DNA of 64,000 bases, taken from contig CAVPTA010000002.1 in the NCBI GenBank assembly GCA_963708645.1, positions 62,001 through 126,000 on the forward strand, written 5' to 3'. How positions within the stretch are numbered: position 1 is the stretch's first letter; every line of letters starts with the position of its first letter. Made by a program: the position numbers and the translations under genes. This document shows, piece by piece, positions 29,820-38,007 of this stretch. This DNA comes from RYN-133 sp963708645 (GTDB lineage Bacteria; Actinomycetota; Actinomycetes; Mycobacteriales; Jatrophihabitantaceae). The notes beneath the pieces were generated by a model that did not search any database, was not told the DNA's origin, and saw only the letters and a list, made by a program, of their open reading frames with translations.

Positions 29820-30425
29820 CTACTCGTGCAAGCGCTCGCCCGCGTGCACAGCCACGTCCAGCCGGTTGCCCTCGGGCGCGAGCGGGCACTCCCAGCGCGG
29901 GTTGTACCGGCAGGACGGGTGGTAGGCGAAGTTCAGATCGAGGACGAGTTCGCCGGCCGCGCTGCCTAGATCAGCACTCTTCGCGGTGTCGAGCAGGTAG
30001 CGGCCACCGCCGTAGCTGTCCGTTCCCGCGCTCGCATCGCGGAAGGGGACGAAGATCCCGCCGCCGTACTGCGCGAGCCACCACACGTCCAGGCTCGCCC
30101 CGAGCAGTTCGACCCGTCCGATGCGATCGAGCCCGATGGTGCCGTCGGACGACGTCGGCACGTCCAGATGCGCCTGCGGAATCGGCAGCAACGGCGCAGT
30201 CACTCGATAGGCGGGGTCATACGGCCAGTACGGCAACCCGCTCGCCCGCAGCGGATCCTCGTCGAGCAGCGGCGACTGCGCGTGCGTCCGGAACAACTCG
30301 TCGCGCCCGGCCCGCCAGAGCTCGTGCCCGGCGACGGGATCAGGCGCCGCCCGCACGTCGGCGTAGAGCCGCGCGACCCGGCGCCGCCAGTCGATGAGTT
30401 CGAGTGCCTCGTCCGTTGTGACCAC
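29820..30425 (-). CDS. DUF1684 domain-containing protein
   Basis: A 201-residue intracellular protein. Family signatures are DWRRRVARLYADVR, ELWRAGRDELFRTHAQSPL, GGGRYLLDTAKSADL, LVLDLNFAYHPSCRYNPRW and CPLAPEGNRLDVAVHAGE. DUF1684 has no established activity. It begins with GTG and is divergent from the VOC gene with only 20 bases between, so both starts are likely leaderless or have very short leaders. Its stop is eight bases from the TPP aptamer on the same strand; the riboswitch transcript must start inside this gene or upstream of it. Confidence 0.85.
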   Translation of the reverse strand: MVTTDEALELIDWRRRVARLYADVRAAPDPVAGHELWRAGRDELFRTHAQSPLLDEDPLRASGLPYWPYDPAYRVTAPLLPIPQAHLDVPTSSDGTIGLDRIGRVELLGASLDVWWLAQYGGGIFVPFRDASAGTDSYGGGRYLLDTAKSADLGSAAGELVLDLNFAYHPSCRYNPRWECPLAPEGNRLDVAVHAGERLHE

Positions 30426-30445
30426 GTCTCCATCATCATGGTTGC

Positions 30446-30832
30446 GTGCTCGACCATGTGACCATCACCGCCTCGGACCTTCCGGCCAGCCTGCGCTTCT
30501 ACGACGCCGTCCTCGGTGCCCTGGGCATGCAACGCCTGCACGAACTCGGCGACGAGGAGGAGGACGACCCCGCTGTCGAGGCCGCCGCCTACGGAACCGA
30601 CGAGCGAGCCGCGGTGTGGGTGACGGCCGGTTCCGCACCGACCACGCGTGCGCACCTGGCCTTCCGGGCGTCGTCCAGCGCGGTGGTCGAGGCATTCCAT
30701 GCGGCCGCGTTGGCGGCAGGGGGCTCCAGCCACGATGCGCCGCGGCGCTGGCCGATCTTCCGGCGCGGTGAGTTCAATGCGATCGTGCGCGACCCGGACG
30801 CAAACCTGCTCGAGGCGATCGCACCGGAGTGA
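30446..30832 (+). CDS. VOC family protein (glyoxalase/dioxygenase fold)
   Basis: A 128-residue vicinal-oxygen-chelate protein. It opens VLDHVTITASDLPASLRFYDAVLGALGM, the usual first beta-alpha-beta unit with metal-ligand His4, and ends with FNAIVRDPDANLLEAIAPE, where Glu is the usual last ligand. HLAFRASSSAVVEAFHAAAL is the start of the second half. Substrates range from methylglyoxal to aromatic diols and antibiotics; none is indicated here. Start is the GTG at 30446 and no clear ribosome-binding site is seen. Confidence 0.8.
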   Translation: MLDHVTITASDLPASLRFYDAVLGALGMQRLHELGDEEEDDPAVEAAAYGTDERAAVWVTAGSAPTTRAHLAFRASSSAVVEAFHAAALAAGGSSHDAPRRWPIFRRGEFNAIVRDPDANLLEAIAPE

Positions 30833-30833
30833 G

Positions 30834-31121
30834 CTACAGGTCGGCGACGTGCTCGACGTGCGGCGCCCCGGCGAAGAACGGGCCGATGGCCCCGCGCCAC
30901 TGCGCGAAGCGGTCGCTGGCGCGGAAGTTCTGCTCGTGCGCCTCGACCGAGTCCCACTCGACCAACAGGACGAATCGGTCGGGTGACTCGATACCGTGGG
31001 TCATGCGCACCGATCGGCACCCGGGCGTGGTCGCCAGCACCTCGCGCACGCCTTCGAACGCCGCGATGAAGTCGGCCTCGGCCCCCTCGCGAACGCGGAT
31101 GTCGGCTACTTCGAGAACCAT
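30834..31121 (-). CDS. Antibiotic biosynthesis monooxygenase (ABM) domain protein
   Basis: A 95-residue dimeric ferredoxin-fold protein of the ABM family. VADIRVREGAEADFIAAF, TTPGCRSVRMTHGIESPDRF, LLVEWDSVEAHEQNFR and APHVEHVADL are all typical. Members include quinol monooxygenases and heme-degrading enzymes; many are uncharacterised. Its stop is one base from the convergent VOC gene stop. Confidence 0.8.
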   Translation of the reverse strand: MVLEVADIRVREGAEADFIAAFEGVREVLATTPGCRSVRMTHGIESPDRFVLLVEWDSVEAHEQNFRASDRFAQWRGAIGPFFAGAPHVEHVADL

Positions 31122-31217
31122 GGACCCGAGTCTGTCAGCCGGGCCGCGAGCGCGCCGACCCGGCGTGGCGGATCCGCAGTTCAGCGCCACATCAGTCACA
31201 TTTGGCACACTGGCAAC

Positions 31218-32279
31218 ATGAGTGTGGGACGCATCGTCGGCACTGCCGCCGCCATCGTGACGGTGGGCGGGTGCGCGATCGCAGTGGTCGGGCTGGCGCA
31301 TGCCGACGTCGGCAAGCACCACCCGATCGCCGAGCGCATCCGGGCCGACACCGCGTCGAGCAGCATTCCCGCACAGCTGCCCGGCACTACGCGGACCCGC
31401 GCACAGCACGTCGTGCACCATCGGCACCCGGTCAGGCCGGCAGCACAGTCGGTCACGTCCGTCGCCCCGAGCACGACCGCTGCCACGTCCGTTCGGCCGG
31501 CTGCGACGCACACCTATCGGGCAGCGCCGACACCGTCGAGTACGCCCACGCCGACGCAGACGTACCGGTCGCACCCGACTCCGACGCCCGTCACGACGAC
31601 CCATTCGGTGGCGCCGGTCGTCCATACGAAGCCCGTGCCGCAACACAGTTCGCCGCGGCGCGGCGTGCGCCTGCCGGTGAGCGGGACGACCGGGAGCGCC
31701 ACACGGGTGCTCACGGTCAAGGCCCGCTCGACCTCCGCCACAGTCGCGAGCCTGCAAGCGTGGCGCAAGGCGCCGGGCGGCGGCTGGCTGAAGGTGGGCT
31801 CGGCTGTCACGGCACACATCGGCGCCGACGGCATGTCGCGCAGCCCGAGTGAGTCACGCTCGGCGACTCCGATCGGCAGTTTCACGCTGACGCAGGCCTT
31901 CGGGCACGATGCCAACCCCGGCACCGCGCTGCCCTACATCCACACGACGCCGGCCGACTGGTGGATCAGCCAGAGCGGGCCGCTGTACAACACCCACCAG
32001 CGCTGCTCGTCCGGCTGCCGGTTCAATCAGGGCAGCCCCAACGAGCACCTCTACTACGAGACGCCGTACTACGACTATGCGGTCGTCATCGACTACAACA
32101 CCCGCAACGCGCCGGGTGGCGTGCGCCAGGGTGCAGGTAGCGCCTTCTTCCTGCACGTGTACCCGCCGGGCACCGGACCGACCGCAGGCTGCGTCGCCAT
32201 CCCGGTCGCCCGGCTCACGCCGATCATGCGGTGGCTCTTGCCGAACCGGCACCCGCGCATCCTCATCGGTACCGGCTGA
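31218..32279 (+). CDS. Exported L,D-transpeptidase (YkuD)-like protein, copy 1
   Basis: A 353-residue exported protein. The N-terminus has a hydrophobic helix (IVGTAAAIVTVGGCAIAVVG), then residues 40-150 are a Thr/Pro/His-rich linker without predicted fold. The C-terminal 200 residues hold QAWRKAPGGGWLKVG, SATPIGSFTLTQAFG, YYETPYYDYAVVIDYN and the catalytic-type motif SAFFLHV...PTAGCVAIP, with His and Cys in the YkuD arrangement. L,D-transpeptidases make 3-3 cross-links in peptidoglycan or anchor proteins; this subfamily is untested. It is followed after 22 bases by a paralogue. Confidence 0.75.
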   Translation: MSVGRIVGTAAAIVTVGGCAIAVVGLAHADVGKHHPIAERIRADTASSSIPAQLPGTTRTRAQHVVHHRHPVRPAAQSVTSVAPSTTAATSVRPAATHTYRAAPTPSSTPTPTQTYRSHPTPTPVTTTHSVAPVVHTKPVPQHSSPRRGVRLPVSGTTGSATRVLTVKARSTSATVASLQAWRKAPGGGWLKVGSAVTAHIGADGMSRSPSESRSATPIGSFTLTQAFGHDANPGTALPYIHTTPADWWISQSGPLYNTHQRCSSGCRFNQGSPNEHLYYETPYYDYAVVIDYNTRNAPGGVRQGAGSAFFLHVYPPGTGPTAGCVAIPVARLTPIMRWLLPNRHPRILIGTG

Positions 32280-32301
32280 CCGAGCGTGACAGGGTGGACG
32301 G

Positions 32302-33150
32302 GTGCGCCGCGCCCGCTTTCTTGTTGCTGTTGTGGCCGCGGTGGCTGCGCTCGCAGGTTGCACTTCGGCGCTGGGTAGACCGCATCCGCTGAGTGGGTTC
32401 CCCCGACCGCCGACTCCGTCGTACGTACTGCGAGTGGTTCGCGTTGCCCCAAGGCTGCCGAGCCCGACGGCACACCCGACGCGCAGGATCCGGCATCGCC
32501 ACCGGCATCCGAGCGCGACGCCTACGCGGCGTCGAGTGCGCGCGGCGCAGTTGCCACTGGCGTACTCGACCGGCACGGCGCGACAGGTGATCACCGTCGT
32601 GGCGGGCGCCACCTACGACACCCAGGCGACGGTGCAGGCTTGGCGTCGGGTACCCGGCGGTTGGCATCGGATCGGGGCGGCTGTGCCCGCGTACCTCGGG
32701 TCGGACGGCATGACGGCGCACCCGAGCGAATCGTTGGCGGCCGTCCCGATGGGCAGTTGGACGATCACGCAGGCCTTCGGGCACGACGCCAATCCCGGCA
32801 CGCGGTTGCCGTATCGCGAGACGACGCCCTCCGATTGGTGGATCAGCGAACCCGGCCCGTACTACAACACCGAGCAACACTGCGCCGGGAGCTGTCCGTT
32901 CACGCAGGGTGCGCCGAACGAACACCTCTACTACGAGACGCCCTATTACGACTATGCCGCCGTCATCGACTACAACACGGCGAACGCACCTGGCGGCGTG
33001 CGTCAGGGCGCAGGCAGTGCGTTCTTCCTGCACGTCGCAGTCGGAGCGCCCACTGCCGGCTGCGTCTCGATCGACGTGACCGACCTCGTGCGGCTGCTTC
33101 GGTGGTTGCGGCCGGCCGAGCATCCCCGCATCGTCATCGGGACGTCATAG
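32302..33150 (+). CDS. Lipoprotein L,D-transpeptidase (YkuD)-like protein, copy 2
   Basis: A 282-residue paralogue of the preceding protein. The N-terminus is a lipoprotein signal (FLVAVVAAVAALAGC, lipobox LAGC at residue 20), the linker is shorter (residues 25-85, Pro/His/Arg-rich), and the catalytic part matches copy 1 closely (QAFGHDANPGT, NEHLYYETPYYDYA, GGVRQGAGSAFFLHV, PTAGCVSI). The GTG start is used. Its last six bases overlap the convergent ROK gene. Both copies keep His and Cys, so both could be active at different surfaces of the envelope. Confidence 0.75.
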   Translation: MRRARFLVAVVAAVAALAGCTSALGRPHPLSGFPRPPTPSYVLRVVRVAPRLPSPTAHPTRRIRHRHRHPSATPTRRRVRAAQLPLAYSTGTARQVITVVAGATYDTQATVQAWRRVPGGWHRIGAAVPAYLGSDGMTAHPSESLAAVPMGSWTITQAFGHDANPGTRLPYRETTPSDWWISEPGPYYNTEQHCAGSCPFTQGAPNEHLYYETPYYDYAAVIDYNTANAPGGVRQGAGSAFFLHVAVGAPTAGCVSIDVTDLVRLLRWLRPAEHPRIVIGTS

Positions 33151-34017
33151 CGATGTAGCGACGTACGCGGCGCCGAACAGCGCGGCGGTGTCGCGATGAA
33201 CAGCGGTGCGGACGAGCGGCACGGCGATGTCGCCGGCTCCTTCACGGAACCAGGGCTCGAACAGCGCCCACGACCCCGACATCGAACCACCGACCACGAT
33301 CAGTTCGGCGCCGAAGTCGCTGATCGGTGCCGCGAGTGCCCGGCCCAGGCTGCGCAGCGCGTAGGCGAGAACTTCCTGCGCGGCGGGTTCACCGGCGCGT
33401 GCCCGGTCGGCTATCTCGCGCACGTCCGCGTCCCGATCACCGGCGGCTGCGGCGTAGGCGAGGCGGATCGCGCGGCGCGACATCGAGTCCTCGAGCGGCG
33501 CACCGTCGATGTGCAGACGGTGTGCCCGCCCGCCCGGAGGCACGCCCGGATCGACGACGCTGCCGTGGTCGACCCAGCCGCTGCCGACGCCCGTCCCGAG
33601 GGTGAGTCCGACGACCCGGTCGGCGCGGCGTCCGGCGCCGACCAACCATTCGCCGACGGTGAACGCGTCCGCGTCGTTGCAGAAGTGCACGTCGTCGGGC
33701 CGGCACTCGAGCCGGGTGGCCAGCGCGGCGCGCACGTCCACCCCGTCGAGCGATTCGAACTTGCCGACGCCGTGGAAGCGGCCGATGCCGCGGTCGTAGT
33801 CGAACGGGTCTGGCATCGCGACCGCCCACGCTTCGGCTGTGGAACCAGCGCCGCCGGCGCGAGCCGCATCAGCCATGCCATCGAGGATGTCGGCGGCGGG
33901 TGCGTGACCGTCGATGTCGACGCGGACCGGTGCGCCGATCAGCTGCCACGGCTCGTCCGAAATGTGTGCGCCGGTGACATGTGTCCCGCCGATATCGAGC
34001 ACTCCCAGCGCGGCCAC
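33145..34017 (-). CDS. ROK family protein (sugar kinase-like)
   Basis: A 290-residue ROK protein. The ATP phosphate loop is LGVLDIGGTHVTGA at residues 4-17, the catalytic region has FCNDADAFTVGEWLVGAG, and the second phosphate loop is GLTLGTGVGSGWV. The C-terminal ELIVVGGSMSGSW is typical. The CxCGxxGC zinc motif of most ROK kinases is absent; the equivalent segment reads GGRAHRLHIDGAPLE. There is no N-terminal DNA-binding domain. The sugar substrate is unknown. Confidence 0.78.
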   Translation of the reverse strand: MAALGVLDIGGTHVTGAHISDEPWQLIGAPVRVDIDGHAPAADILDGMADAARAGGAGSTAEAWAVAMPDPFDYDRGIGRFHGVGKFESLDGVDVRAALATRLECRPDDVHFCNDADAFTVGEWLVGAGRRADRVVGLTLGTGVGSGWVDHGSVVDPGVPPGGRAHRLHIDGAPLEDSMSRRAIRLAYAAAAGDRDADVREIADRARAGEPAAQEVLAYALRSLGRALAAPISDFGAELIVVGGSMSGSWALFEPWFREGAGDIAVPLVRTAVHRDTAALFGAAYVATSL

Positions 34018-34136
34018 GGCGCGATGCTCTCATCGTCGCCGGTATCAGCGCGGCACGGGTCTGCTCCTTTTTGCCAGCACCGATTGACCCGCCGCTTCGG
34101 TGCTGGTCGAATGTGCGGGGCCTGAGAGGATCATCT

Positions 34137-34608
34137 GTGACCAGAACCCTGACCGCCGCTGCACGTGGGCTGGCGACGTGCGTGGCGATCGTTGCGCTGG
34201 CGAGCGCCTGTTCCAGCTCGACGTCGGGGACCGGTTCGTCCGGCACCGGCGGTGGGGGTGCAACCACCGGAACGAGCGGTGGTGTCTCCGCGCCCTCCGG
34301 CGGTTCGGGCAGTGGCGGTCGGCGGCGGTGGTGGCGGTGGCGCTGCGTCCGGCAACTTCTGCACCGACTGGACCCATGTCGGTCAGGACCTGTCGAAGAT
34401 CGTCGACCCGACCGGCATCCAGCAGCAGTTCATCGAACGGTTCGACCGGTTGGCCGCCGAAGCACCGGCATCGATCAAGCCGGCCGTGGTCCAGGTCGAC
34501 CAGTACGTCCACAACGCGGTCAGCGGCCATGTCGACGCGCAGGCCGCGCAGCAGCTCGGTCAGGACTTCGAGCAGATCGGCGTATGGATCGTGCACAACT
34601 GCCACTGA
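34137..34608 (+). CDS. Small lipoprotein with Gly/Ser-rich linker (one frameshift)
   Basis: An approximately 157-residue lipoprotein. VTRTLTAAARGLATCVAIVALASAC is a lipid-anchor signal with lipobox ASAC, followed by a Ser/Gly/Thr linker (residues 26-70) and a helical domain with FCTDWTHVGQDLSKIV ... VGVWIVHNCH-like end, Cys at each end. The frame changes once near 34320 within GGC/GGT repeats, a typical place for an indel. GAGAGGA precedes the GTG start. No family is recognised. Its TGA directly abuts the stop of the convergent gene. Confidence 0.6.
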
Positions 34609-35520
34609 TCACTGGTAGGTGATCAGGTCCGGCTTCGGCCGGCGGGCCATCACACGATCCGGCGCCATCATCGGGCGGTCCTGGCGCAGGAACAGCTTGA
34701 AGCCCGTCCCGAACGGACGGCCCGGGAGCGCGATGCGCTGCCACGTTGCAATCTTGGCGCGCGGTGACCCGAAGCCGTCCGCGTGGAAGACGACCTCGAC
34801 GCCCGGACCGGGGTGGATGTTCTGCCGGTCGGGCAGCATCTCCGGACGGAACTGGTGCACGACCAGGAGCTTGTCGGGTAGGTGTCGGGCGCTGACGATC
34901 CCCGACAGGTAACGGCGCACCGCGTTGATCGGCGCCGCGCGCGAGTGTCCGATGACGGTCGCGGGCACCTGGTGCGGGCCCATCTTCCACTCGGGATCGA
35001 GTGCGACCGACACCCACGGATCGATGAGGGCGTAGTGGAATTGCTTGACCTGGTCGAGGAACTCCGCTCGTCCCGGCTGGAAGTCCAAGATCAGCAGCAT
35101 CTTGCGGCGGTGCGCCACCCGGAGGTACGGCGCGAGGGCAGCGCGCGAGATCGGCTTGGAATAGCTGCCGTCCGGGCCGGGGGAGCCCTGCGCGACCGTC
35201 GCGATCAGTTCCATGGCCGGCTGGACGGGCAGCCCGTAGCCGGTCCACGACTTGGCACGGGCGATGATGTCGTCGGCGATCAGTCGCGGCGGCTTCGAGC
35301 CGAGCACGCCGAGACCGCCGCCACCGACCCCGCCGTAGTACGCGACGACGCGATAGTGCCCGAGGATCTTGGTGCCGCCCTGCGGCAACTGCGGGGCGGA
35401 CGAGGTGACGGCGGCGACCTGCGCGATCGGCAGCGCGGTCGACACCAGGCCGGACGGAATCAGCAGGATGACAGTCGCCACCGAGGCGAACAGCACTCGT
35501 AGCACGTCGCCACGTCGCAT
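34609..35520 (-). CDS. Exported conserved hypothetical protein
   Basis: A 303-residue protein with an N-terminal hydrophobic segment (VLRVLFASVATVILLIPSGL). The mature part contains VVAYYGGVGGGGLGVLG, TGYGLPVQPAMELIATVA, KMLLILDFQPGRAEFLDQV, WVSVALDPEWKMGP and KLLVVHQFRPEML. The spacing of beta-strands ending in Asp/Glu looks like a TIM-barrel glycosidase-like fold, and homologues occur in many actinomycetes without a function. The ATG at 35518-35520 is preferred; one five codons upstream (35535) is possible. Confidence 0.7.
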   Translation of the reverse strand: MRRGDVLRVLFASVATVILLIPSGLVSTALPIAQVAAVTSSAPQLPQGGTKILGHYRVVAYYGGVGGGGLGVLGSKPPRLIADDIIARAKSWTGYGLPVQPAMELIATVAQGSPGPDGSYSKPISRAALAPYLRVAHRRKMLLILDFQPGRAEFLDQVKQFHYALIDPWVSVALDPEWKMGPHQVPATVIGHSRAAPINAVRRYLSGIVSARHLPDKLLVVHQFRPEMLPDRQNIHPGPGVEVVFHADGFGSPRAKIATWQRIALPGRPFGTGFKLFLRQDRPMMAPDRVMARRPKPDLITYQ

Positions 35521-35556
35521 GCGCGCACTGTACATCTGTTCGAACCGCTGTCCCGG

Positions 35557-36033
35557 CTACGACACGGGCAGCAGGATGTCCTCGATCCGGGCCAGGGCCT
35601 GGCGCGCGTAGCCGTTCCATACCTTTGCGAACGTCGGAAGCACCGCACCGCCGACGCTGGAACCGGGAGCGACCGACCAGCGCCACGTGATGCGCACCCC
35701 GGTGCCGGCCGGATCGAATGACCACAGCCCGTCGACCGAGCCGGCGAGCGGCTTCATCGGTCCCTTGACGTCGGTGATCTCGTACCCGAACGCCTTGGGC
35801 CGGTCGACCAGGGTGAGCGTCTCGCGCATCGACCCGCCGCCCGAGAGCAGCACCGTGCGCTGCTGCCCGACCGTGCCCCAGTCGGCCGGGCCGTCAGCCG
35901 CCTTGATCGACGGAATCGGCCCGTACCAGCGGTTGAACAGTTCGTTCAGCGGTATCGCCAGCACCGCATCGAATGCGTGCTCGACCGTCAGCGGGTACGT
36001 GCGCGAGCAGGACATCACCACGGGTTCGCCCAT
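35557..36033 (-). CDS. SRPBCC family protein
   Basis: A 158-residue START/Bet v1-like lipid or ligand-binding fold protein. YPLTVEHAFDAVLAIPLNEL opens the domain, LVDRPKAFGYEITDVKGPM and DGLWSFDPAGTGVRITWRW are the strands, and VWNGYARQALARIEDILLP is the long C-terminal helix. The ligand is unknown. It is 23 bases after the start-side neighbour MBL hydrolase gene ends on the same strand. Confidence 0.75.
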   Translation of the reverse strand: MGEPVVMSCSRTYPLTVEHAFDAVLAIPLNELFNRWYGPIPSIKAADGPADWGTVGQQRTVLLSGGGSMRETLTLVDRPKAFGYEITDVKGPMKPLAGSVDGLWSFDPAGTGVRITWRWSVAPGSSVGGAVLPTFAKVWNGYARQALARIEDILLPVS

Positions 36034-36052
36034 GCCTGCGAGCCTAGGGCAG

Positions 36053-36718
36053 TTACCAGCCGCGCTCGCGCCACTCGCCGAGGTGTGGGCGCTCTGCGCC
36101 GAGGGTCGAGTCGTCGCCGTGGCCCGGGTAGAACCACGTGCCGTCCGGCAGGGTCTCGAAGATGCGCTGCTCGACGTCGTCGATGAGGGACGTGAAGTTC
36201 TCGGGCGACATCGTCTTGCCGACGCCCCCAGGGAACAGCGAGTCGCCCGTGAATAGGTGTGGAACGCCCTCCGGGTCGCGATAGAGCACGGCGATCGAGC
36301 CGGGGGTGTGGCCGCGCAGGCCGATGATCTCGAGAGTCACGTCGCCGACGTCGATCGTGTCGCCGTGATCGAGGCGCTCGTCGACCGCGACCGGCAGCGC
36401 ATCGGAGTCGTCGGTGCCGGCGTACACGGCGGCGCCCGCGTCGTCGACCATCTCCTCGAGCGCCTGCCAGTGATCACCGTGCTGGTGCGTGGTCAGGATC
36501 GCCGACACCGCCGGGCCCTCGAAGCGGACGAGGTCGCGCAGCCGATCCGCTTCGTTGGCCGCGTCGATCAGCAGACCTTCCTCGGTCTGCGTGCAGCGCA
36601 GCAGGTACGCGTTGTTGTTCATCGGCCCGACTGCGAGCTTGGCGACGGTCAGGCCGGGCAACCGGCGCACGTCCATCTCGCCGCCCACGGTGACCTTGCC
36701 GGTGTAGGTGTCGCTCAT
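36053..36718 (-). CDS. MBL fold metallo-hydrolase (glyoxalase II-like)
   Basis: A 221-residue metallo-beta-lactamase fold hydrolase. The metal motif is TTHQHGDHW (HxHxDH) near residue 80; GLRGHTPGSIAVLY supplies the next His, and LFTGDSLFPGGVGKT the bridging Asp. PGHGDDSTLGAERPHLGEW is typical of the glyoxalase II-like group that cleaves thioesters, including actinomycete enzymes proposed to act on mycothiol conjugates. The thioester substrate is inferred only. The ATG at 36716-36718 is used. Confidence 0.85.
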   Translation of the reverse strand: MSDTYTGKVTVGGEMDVRRLPGLTVAKLAVGPMNNNAYLLRCTQTEEGLLIDAANEADRLRDLVRFEGPAVSAILTTHQHGDHWQALEEMVDDAGAAVYAGTDDSDALPVAVDERLDHGDTIDVGDVTLEIIGLRGHTPGSIAVLYRDPEGVPHLFTGDSLFPGGVGKTMSPENFTSLIDDVEQRIFETLPDGTWFYPGHGDDSTLGAERPHLGEWRERGW

Positions 36719-36728
36719 ACGGGCCAAC

Positions 36729-37988
36729 CTAGCCGTCGAAGATGGGCTCGAACTCCTCAGTGGGCGGGCCGGACGAGAGGTCGACCCGCGTGTCGGGCAG
36801 ATCCGACAACACGGTGCGGACGTAGTCGGCGACCGCGGCGGAACGTCCGACGTCGCGGCCGTCCTGTTCCGACAGCAGCCAGCGGTGCTCGCTGATCTCG
36901 TGGAACAGCTCGGCGTCGGGCAGTTTGGCGCGTAACTGTGGCGGGACGAGCGCGAGCGTGCCGTAGAACTTCTCGTCGAGCCACCGCCGCGCGGCGAGGT
37001 CCTCCCACACAGGCGAGCCGAGGGCGTCCTCCCACTTGGCCCTGTACCGCCACAGGTCGGCGAGCAACGCGCGGGCCTGGTTCTCCTGCACGCGCAGGCC
37101 GGTCAGCTCGAACAACCGCCGCTGGTGGTGGCCGGCCTCGACGACCTGGGTGTCGAAGCCGAGCCGCATACCCTCGCGCTCGGTCTTGATCCGCATCTCC
37201 GACACGTCGAAGCCGAGATCGTTGAGCCGCCGCACGCGCTGGTTGATGAGGTAGTTCTCGCCCGGCGGCACGAGCACGTCCTGGGTCAGCTCGTCCCACA
37301 ACGATTCGTAACGCGACTGCGCGACGCGGGCGAGTTCGGCGACGTCGACGTCCTCGTCGAGGAAGCCGGCAGCCTGCAGGTCGAACAGCTCACCCGCGAT
37401 GTTCATCGTCGCCGTCTCGAGGTCGTACGCGCGCTGCCCGTCGGTCAGTCTCGCGTGCAGCTCGCCCGTCTCGGCGTCGACGAGATAGGCGGCGAGCGCG
37501 CCGGCGTCGCGGCGGAACAGCGTGTTCGACAGCGAGCAGTCGCCCCAGTAGAAGCCGGCCAGGTGCAGCCGGACGAACAGCCCCGCGAGCGCATCGAGCA
37601 GCCGCACGCGCAGCTGCGGCAGGCTGCGCCCGGTGAACAGCGAGCGGTACGGCTGCGAGAACGGCAGGTGCCGCGTGATCAGCAGGCCGCCGAGCTCGGC
37701 GCCGTCGGCAGTGGTGCGGTCGATGACGGTGCCGTAGGCGTCGACAACGGGGACGGAGTGCTCGGCGAGCGAGCGCAGCAGCAGGTGCTCGCGCAAGACG
37801 AACCGGTCGGTCGCCTCCTTGATCGCGAACACCTCGCCGCCGACGTCGACGAAGCGCACAACGTGTCGCGAGATGCCGCGGGGCACATAGACGATCCGCT
37901 CGTCCTGCCACTCGGCCAGCGGCTGCTCGAACGGGAGCGTAAGCACCTCGGTGTTGGTGCCGAGCGTGGTGACTTCGAAACCCACCAC
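36729..37988 (-). CDS. DUF4032 domain protein (kinase-like fold)
   Basis: A 419-residue cytoplasmic protein. The N-terminal half is kinase-like: FAIKEATDRFVLREHLLLR (possible ATP Lys), LHLAGFYWGDCSLSNTLFR (catalytic-loop-like GDCSLSN) and YLVDAETGEL (metal-Asp-like). The C-terminal half is the DUF4032 domain (LINQRVRRLNDLGFDVSEM, WRYRAKWEDALGSPVWED). Its biochemical activity is not established. Start choices are GTG at 37988 or 37985 or TTG at 37991. It is ten bases upstream of the MBL gene and likely cotranscribed with it. Confidence 0.82.
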   Translation of the reverse strand: MVGFEVTTLGTNTEVLTLPFEQPLAEWQDERIVYVPRGISRHVVRFVDVGGEVFAIKEATDRFVLREHLLLRSLAEHSVPVVDAYGTVIDRTTADGAELGGLLITRHLPFSQPYRSLFTGRSLPQLRVRLLDALAGLFVRLHLAGFYWGDCSLSNTLFRRDAGALAAYLVDAETGELHARLTDGQRAYDLETATMNIAGELFDLQAAGFLDEDVDVAELARVAQSRYESLWDELTQDVLVPPGENYLINQRVRRLNDLGFDVSEMRIKTEREGMRLGFDTQVVEAGHHQRRLFELTGLRVQENQARALLADLWRYRAKWEDALGSPVWEDLAARRWLDEKFYGTLALVPPQLRAKLPDAELFHEISEHRWLLSEQDGRDVGRSAAVADYVRTVLSDLPDTRVDLSSGPPTEEFEPIFDG

Positions 37989-38007
37989 CAAAGCGTAGGG
38001 GGTTCAG

